A program made the position numbers and the translations under genes. A stretch of DNA of 64,000 nt. Source: Flavobacteriales bacterium. GTDB lineage: Bacteria; Bacteroidota; Bacteroidia; Flavobacteriales_F; PHOS-HE28. Position 1 is the first letter of the stretch. Each line of letters begins with the position of its first letter. The notes beneath the pieces are model-generated. The model was not told the origin of the DNA. It was given only the letters and a program-made list of their open reading frames with translations, and made no database searches. The stretch lies in NCBI GenBank assembly GCA_016702645.1, contig JADJDP010000003.1, forward strand, positions 124,001 through 188,000. The letters run 5' to 3'. Of the stretch, positions 59,778 to 64,000 are shown piece after piece.

Positions 59778-60959
59778 ATGGACCCCATGGACATCAGCAT
59801 TTACTTCAAGCCATCCGAGCGTTTCGGTCGTGTTCGTCCCGAATGGCGGTCGAGCACCTTGGGCGACAGCACCGTCTTTCACACCGCAGGCAAGGGCTTT
59901 CCACCGTTGGAGGGAATGCAGGTCGCGCTCTTTGGGGTGATCGACGATCCCGGCCATGCACGGCCGCGCACGTGTATTGAAGCCCCGGACGCTATCCGCG
60001 AAGAGTTGTACCAGCTGCACATGCCTTCCGGAAAGGTGAGCGTGGTTGATCTGGGCGATATCCATCCGGGAGCCAGCGCTGGTGACACCCAGCATGCGGT
60101 TGCCGAAACCCTTGCTGAACTGATGCGCATGAACATCGTCCCGGTCCTGTTGGGCGGTGGACAAGGCCATACGTTCTCGCAATACCTGGCCTACGAGATG
60201 CTGGAACGCACGGCCAACCTGGTCTGCGTCGATGGCCGCTTCGACCTGGGAGAGCCGGGACAGGGCCTGGCCGATACAAGCTACTTGAGCCATATTGTGC
60301 TGAGGCAGCCCAACTATCTCTTCAATTACAGCAACCTCGGCTTCCAGACCTACTTGGTGGACCAGCCGGGCATCGAGTTGATGGATCGATTGCTCTTCGA
60401 TGTACACCGGCTGGGTGAGTTGCGCACGACCATTGCCGATGCGGAACCGGTCCTGCGGAACGCTGATACGCTGAGCGTGGACATGACCGCCATCCGTCGT
60501 AGTGATGCCCCAGGTACCACGCGCCCCGGTCCCAATGGTTTTCACGCCGAGGAGTTGTGCCAGTTGATGCGGTACGCCGGCGTCAGCGAGAAGATCACAT
60601 CGGTTGGTATCTATGAGATGGATCCCGCGAAGGATGAAATGGGCGTGACCGCGCAACTCGCCGCGCAAATGGTGTGGTGTTTCCTGGACGGGTTCCAGAG
60701 CCGAACCAACGATCTGCCCTGGTTGGACCGCAAGCGGTTCACGCGCTTTCGCATACCCATCAGGGGACACGAGCAAGAACTGGTGTTCTACAAAAGCAAC
60801 GTGAGCGACCGCTGGTGGATGGACATTCCTTATCGGGCCGAGCAAGAGGCGCGATTCGAGCGGCATCATTTGGTGCCTTGCTCCTACAGCGACTACCAAG
60901 CGGCTTGCCGGGAGGAAGTGCCCGACCGCTGGTGGCGGACCTTTCAGAAGCTCGCGTAG
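59778..60959 (+). CDS. Ureohydrolase-fold protein (annotated as formimidoylglutamase in relatives), metal site degenerate
   Basis: The 393-residue protein has the arginase/agmatinase fold order: LFGVIDDPGHARP, VPVLLGGGQGHTF at the place of GGDHS, VCVDGRFDLG at the place of DAHxD, and LSVDMTAIRRSDAPG at the place of SxDxDxxDP. Several manganese ligands are therefore missing, so arginase-like catalysis is doubtful. The gene sits between topA and porP, the place it occupies beside T9SS genes in other Bacteroidota as far as I recall, so a role linked to that system is possible. Starts at 59778 or 59787 are equivalent. Confidence 0.82.
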   Translation: MDPMDISIYFKPSERFGRVRPEWRSSTLGDSTVFHTAGKGFPPLEGMQVALFGVIDDPGHARPRTCIEAPDAIREELYQLHMPSGKVSVVDLGDIHPGASAGDTQHAVAETLAELMRMNIVPVLLGGGQGHTFSQYLAYEMLERTANLVCVDGRFDLGEPGQGLADTSYLSHIVLRQPNYLFNYSNLGFQTYLVDQPGIELMDRLLFDVHRLGELRTTIADAEPVLRNADTLSVDMTAIRRSDAPGTTRPGPNGFHAEELCQLMRYAGVSEKITSVGIYEMDPAKDEMGVTAQLAAQMVWCFLDGFQSRTNDLPWLDRKRFTRFRIPIRGHEQELVFYKSNVSDRWWMDIPYRAEQEARFERHHLVPCSYSDYQAACREEVPDRWWRTFQKLA

Positions 60960-61017
60960 CGTGGCCGGGATGCCATACGGTTGGCTCGGATCCCGGTCGG
61001 CGGGGATCCCTTCGGTA

Positions 61018-61047
61018 TTTGGTCGGTTCGGGGAATTGCTATATTGG
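61018..61047 (+). promoter_or_regulatory. Candidate promoter of the porP-gld operon
   Basis: TTTG (61018-61021), 18 bp, TATATTGG (61040-61047): near the consensus TTTG-N19-21-TAnnTTTG. It would start transcription about 60 bp before the porP ATG. Confidence 0.45.
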
Positions 61048-61117
61048 CCCCGGTTCTTGGGGCGAGTGAGCGCTCGTCCCTTGGGCCGCTAGGCTCCACA
61101 CCGAACGGAACAACAGC

Positions 61118-62047
61118 ATGAGGGGGATATTCACCGTAGCGATCTGCGCGGCCGTGGCAAGCGCTTCGTTCGCACAACAGGATCCGCAGTTCACCCAATA
61201 CATGTTCGACCGCCTGTCGATCAATCCGGCGGTCGCGGGAACCTCAGGCCAACTTTGTGCCACCGCCTTGCTTCGTCAGCAATGGACCGGTTTCGATGGA
61301 GCGCCCAAAACCGCTTTGTTGAACGTTCACGGTCCCATCAAGAGCATCAGCAGCGGCGTTGGTCTCTCTGTCTACTTGGATCAATTGGGCCAGCAGAAGA
61401 GCACGTATGCCCGCCTCAGCTACTCTTTTCACCGCAAGATCGGCGCAGGTACCTTGGGCATCGGCCTCATGGCAGGCATGATGAGCCATACCCTCGGGAA
61501 CGACTGGCAAGCAACGGATGGCGTTTCCGGTGACGGCTCGATCCCTGCCAACGGCAACACCGATACCGGATGGGACCTCGCAGGTGGCCTGTACTACGTC
61601 AGTCCAACGCTTTGGGCCGGTATCTCCAGCACCCACCTGACGGAAGTCGAGTTGCGCAATGTGAGCATCCAGCAGCGCAGACACTGGTTCGTGCAGGCTG
61701 GGTACGATTGGGCGCTCAAGGGCGACAAGAAGTACATCATCCAGCCGAGTGTGCTCATGAAGAGCGACGGAACCTCCACCCAGTTCGACATAACCGGCAC
61801 TTTCCTCTATAATAACATGGTTTGGCTGGGCGTTTCGTACCGGACCGAGGACGCCATCGCTCCGCTTATTGGCTACCAGTTCAAGCCAACGGACAAGTCG
61901 ATGTTGAAGATCGGTTACAGCTACGATGTGACCACCTCCAAACTCAAGAACTACAGTAGCGGTAGCCACGAGGTCATGCTCAATTACTGCATCGCCATCG
62001 TGAAACCGCCCGACGTTCAGATCTATCGCAACGTACGGTTCCTTTAA
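61118..62047 (+). CDS. PorP/SprF-family type IX secretion outer-membrane protein
   Basis: The 309-residue protein has a signal peptide (to about residue 19, ...SFAQ), then the family hallmark QDPQFTQYMFDRLSINPAVAGTSG, LLRQQWTGFDGAPKTALLNVHG and a 14-strand-type barrel (GIGLMAGMMSHTL; PLIGYQFKPTDKSMLKIGYSYD). It ends in an aromatic strand (VQIYRNVRFL). PorP/SprF proteins are outer-membrane components of the T9SS that assist surface attachment of cargo and gliding adhesins. It precedes gldK by 121 bp on the same strand. Confidence 0.93.
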   Translation: MRGIFTVAICAAVASASFAQQDPQFTQYMFDRLSINPAVAGTSGQLCATALLRQQWTGFDGAPKTALLNVHGPIKSISSGVGLSVYLDQLGQQKSTYARLSYSFHRKIGAGTLGIGLMAGMMSHTLGNDWQATDGVSGDGSIPANGNTDTGWDLAGGLYYVSPTLWAGISSTHLTEVELRNVSIQQRRHWFVQAGYDWALKGDKKYIIQPSVLMKSDGTSTQFDITGTFLYNNMVWLGVSYRTEDAIAPLIGYQFKPTDKSMLKIGYSYDVTTSKLKNYSSGSHEVMLNYCIAIVKPPDVQIYRNVRFL

Positions 62048-62168
62048 ACGACCGAAACCAGACAACCCTAACTGCCGTAAAGTGCCTCGTCTTAGGTGTT
62101 CGCTTACCCGTAACACCCCAAGACAAGGGTCCCTGCAAGGAAGAACGGAACGGCAAAACAGGAAGAAC

Positions 62169-63530
62169 ATGCAACGTCCCATCTTGTATCTCGGCGCCAT
62201 TGGCTTGCTGGCGAGCTGTGGCGGTGGTGGTCAAGGGCAACTCATTGGTGCCCAGGGAAGACCCGCTTGGTATTCGGTTGATCCCTATGGGATGAACTAC
62301 ATCCCCATGGGCAGCTATGTCATGGGGCCAAGTGACCAGGACGTACCCTATGCCATGGTCACGAAGAGCAAGACCGTTTCGGTCCAGGCGTTCTACATCG
62401 ACCAGACCGAGATCACCAACAACGAGTACCGCCAGTTCGTTTACTACGTGCGGGACTCCATCGCCAAGCGCATCCTGGGCGATGAGGACATCGGTGAGCA
62501 TATCATCGCCGAGGACGAGTTCGGCGAGGAGATCGATCCGCCTGTGATCAACTGGCGTGAGCGGATCAACTGGTACGGTGACGAGGAGCGGGAGGCCTTG
62601 GCCGACATGTTCTTGAGCGAGAGCGAGCGTTTCTATCGCCGCAAGGAGATCGACACGCGCAAGCTGATGTTCGAGTACTACTGGATTGACCTGAAGGAGG
62701 CCGCACGCAAGGGTACTCCGAGCAATTGGGCGCGTGACCTCGACCTGAGCTATACCAACGTGAAAGGTCAGAACAATGGTATCCGCGGGCACAGCGACCG
62801 TTCGAAGTTCATCATCAAGGAAGTCATCAATGTGTATCCCGATACGCTCGTATGGGTGCACGACTTCACCTACTCTTTCAATGAGCCGATGACGGAGAAC
62901 TATTTCTGGCACCCGGCCTATGACGACTACCCTGTTGTGGGCGTTACCTGGGTCCAGGCCACGGCCTTCAACGTGTGGCGCACACAGCTCATGAACAGCT
63001 GGCTCTCGCTGAACGGGGAGGCGTTCGTGAACCGTTTCCGCTTGCCTACCGAGGCTGAGTGGGAATACGCGTCACGCGGCGGTCTCGATCAGGCTCCATA
63101 CCCTTGGGGCGGCCCTTATGTGCGCAATCGTCAAGGTTGTTTCTTGGGGAACTTCAAGCCGCTTCATGGTAACTACGTCGATGACGGCGGCTTCCACACG
63201 GTGCCGGTCGATAGCTACACCCCGAACGATTACGGCCTCTACCAAATGAGCGGTAACGTGGCCGAGTGGACCAGCACCGCCTTCGACGAAAGCGTGTACG
63301 ATTTCGATCACGACCTCAACCCCGAGTACAGTTACGACGCCATTGCCACGGACGCCCCTTCGCTCAAGCGTAAGGTCATCCGCGGTGGCTCGTGGAAGGA
63401 CATCGGTTATTACATGCAGACCGGCACGCGCAGCTACGAATACCAGGACACCACGAAAGCCTACATCGGCTTCCGTTCGGTGATGACCTACCTGGGTCGT
63501 GGTAAGGCCGTGAACGCCGAAGACCTTTAG
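62169..63530 (+). CDS. gldK: Gliding motility / type IX secretion lipoprotein GldK
   Basis: The 453-residue lipoprotein has lipobox LLASC (Cys17) and a SUMF1-like fold: GMNYIPMGSYVMGPSDQD, VQAFYIDQTEITNNEYRQFV, RLPTEAEWEYASRGG, MSGNVAEWTSTAF, KVIRGGSWKDIGYYMQTG and YIGFRSVMTYLG. It forms, with GldN, the periplasmic ring attached to the outer membrane in the T9SS. FGE catalytic cysteines are absent, as expected. gldL follows after 101 bp. Confidence 0.96.
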   Translation: MQRPILYLGAIGLLASCGGGGQGQLIGAQGRPAWYSVDPYGMNYIPMGSYVMGPSDQDVPYAMVTKSKTVSVQAFYIDQTEITNNEYRQFVYYVRDSIAKRILGDEDIGEHIIAEDEFGEEIDPPVINWRERINWYGDEEREALADMFLSESERFYRRKEIDTRKLMFEYYWIDLKEAARKGTPSNWARDLDLSYTNVKGQNNGIRGHSDRSKFIIKEVINVYPDTLVWVHDFTYSFNEPMTENYFWHPAYDDYPVVGVTWVQATAFNVWRTQLMNSWLSLNGEAFVNRFRLPTEAEWEYASRGGLDQAPYPWGGPYVRNRQGCFLGNFKPLHGNYVDDGGFHTVPVDSYTPNDYGLYQMSGNVAEWTSTAFDESVYDFDHDLNPEYSYDAIATDAPSLKRKVIRGGSWKDIGYYMQTGTRSYEYQDTTKAYIGFRSVMTYLGRGKAVNAEDL

Positions 63531-63631
63531 ACTCGCTCAACAAAGGAACTCGCGACCGTTACGGAACCAGAACGGACGCATTCATAGACCATTCCCTCAC
63601 TCCCAGACGAACCAAAACGCAAGGACGAACG

Positions 63632-64000
63632 ATGAAACCTGGAAGCAAGAAGTGGAAGAACTTCATGGCCAAACTGTACGGTATCGGTGCAGCGGTCGTG
63701 ATCATAGGTGCCCTCTTCAAGATCCAGCACTGGCCATTGGCCAGCTTTTTCTTGATCCTCGGGTTGAGCACCGAGGCCATCATCTTCTTCTTCTCAGCGT
63801 TCGAACCGCCGCACGAGGATCCCGATTGGAGCCTGGTCTATCCTGAGTTGGCCACCGGTGAGAAGGCCGAAGGGGACGACTTCAAGAAGGAGGATCAGCG
63901 TTCCATCACCGAGCAGCTCGACGACATGCTCGAAAGCGCCAAGATCGAACCCGAGCTGATCGCCAGTTTGGGCGATGGCATGCGCTCACTGAGCGACCAG
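63632..64000 (+). CDS. gldL: Type IX secretion motor protein GldL (3' end outside window)
   Basis: The first 123 codons are present: MKPGSKKWKNFMAKLYGIGA, two TM helices (AAVVIIGALFKIQHW and LASFFLILGLSTEAIIFFFSAF) with the conserved FKIQHWP between them, then a cytoplasmic acidic region (LDDMLESAKIEPELIASLGDGM). GldL with GldM forms the proton-driven inner-membrane motor of the T9SS. AAGGACG 6-12 bp before the ATG may act as a ribosome binding site. gldM and gldN are expected to follow beyond the window. Confidence 0.95.
   Translation, partial: MKPGSKKWKNFMAKLYGIGAAVVIIGALFKIQHWPLASFFLILGLSTEAIIFFFSAFEPPHEDPDWSLVYPELATGEKAEGDDFKKEDQRSITEQLDDMLESAKIEPELIASLGDGMRSLSDQ

Overview
The window is GC-rich chromosomal DNA from a member of the phylum Bacteroidota, most likely Flavobacteriales. 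The evidence is the start of a type IX secretion/gliding cluster at the right edge (PorP/SprF-like, GldK, GldL), several proteins with C-terminal T9SS sorting domains, TAnnTTTG-type -7 promoter boxes close to start codons, a DUF4907/Kelch gene pair, and the order miaB - sigma-54 activator - lptE - TPR - secG - groES - groEL. I see no rRNA, tRNA, CRISPR array, prophage or complete insertion sequence.

Layout. 1-4.4 kb: the end of a TonB-dependent receptor with a HmuY-like lipoprotein (probable haem uptake), convergent with a second outer-membrane beta-barrel receptor. 4.5-15.1 kb: an RRM RNA-binding protein, an adaptor/ATPase/FtsX-permease ABC set, a PHB-depolymerase-like T9SS cargo, an AHSA1-like protein, a cold-shock protein and a second FtsX-type permease. 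15.1-23.2 kb: ankyrin protein, DNA alkylation repair protein, GNAT, small membrane protein, TPR histidine kinase, fatty acid desaturase and a DUF4139 protein. 23.3-37.4 kb: a secreted-protein region with a 1587-residue Kelch protein, DUF4907 protein, a LuxR-type regulator with its propeller-type sensor kinase, two gene remnants, an ELWxxDGT-repeat protein, another T9SS cargo and a SUMF1-domain protein. 37.5-42.6 kb: a tightly coupled ECF sigma factor / one-pass anti-sigma-like TPR protein / TPR-CHAT protease operon, then a GNAT. 42.7-47.2 kb: an MksF-MksE-MksB (Wadjet JetABC-like) SMC operon without a visible JetD/MksG nuclease. 47.6-55 kb: DinB-like protein and the chaperonin/Sec/Lpt/miaB block. 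55-64 kb: PepSY-like protein, outer-membrane protein, MsrB lipoprotein, topA, a ureohydrolase-fold protein, then porP, gldK and gldL (cut by the window end).

How the parts relate. The T9SS genes at 61-64 kb would export the sorting-domain proteins found at 10-37 kb. The CHAT operon looks like a membrane-spanning signalling unit in which a periplasmic protease could act on the anti-sigma protein; this is inference.

Two window-wide themes stand out. First, five otherwise normal genes carry a single frame break at a short homopolymer or dinucleotide run (near 4327, 17687, 22881, 33415 and 55201), and groES has an abnormal C-terminus. This is either residual assembly error or recent decay, and I annotate these genes with restored coordinates. 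Second, long imperfect hairpins and REP-like inverted repeats lie between genes and also inside or at the ends of coding sequences (desaturase, miaB, Kelch protein, TPR protein), where they are translated.
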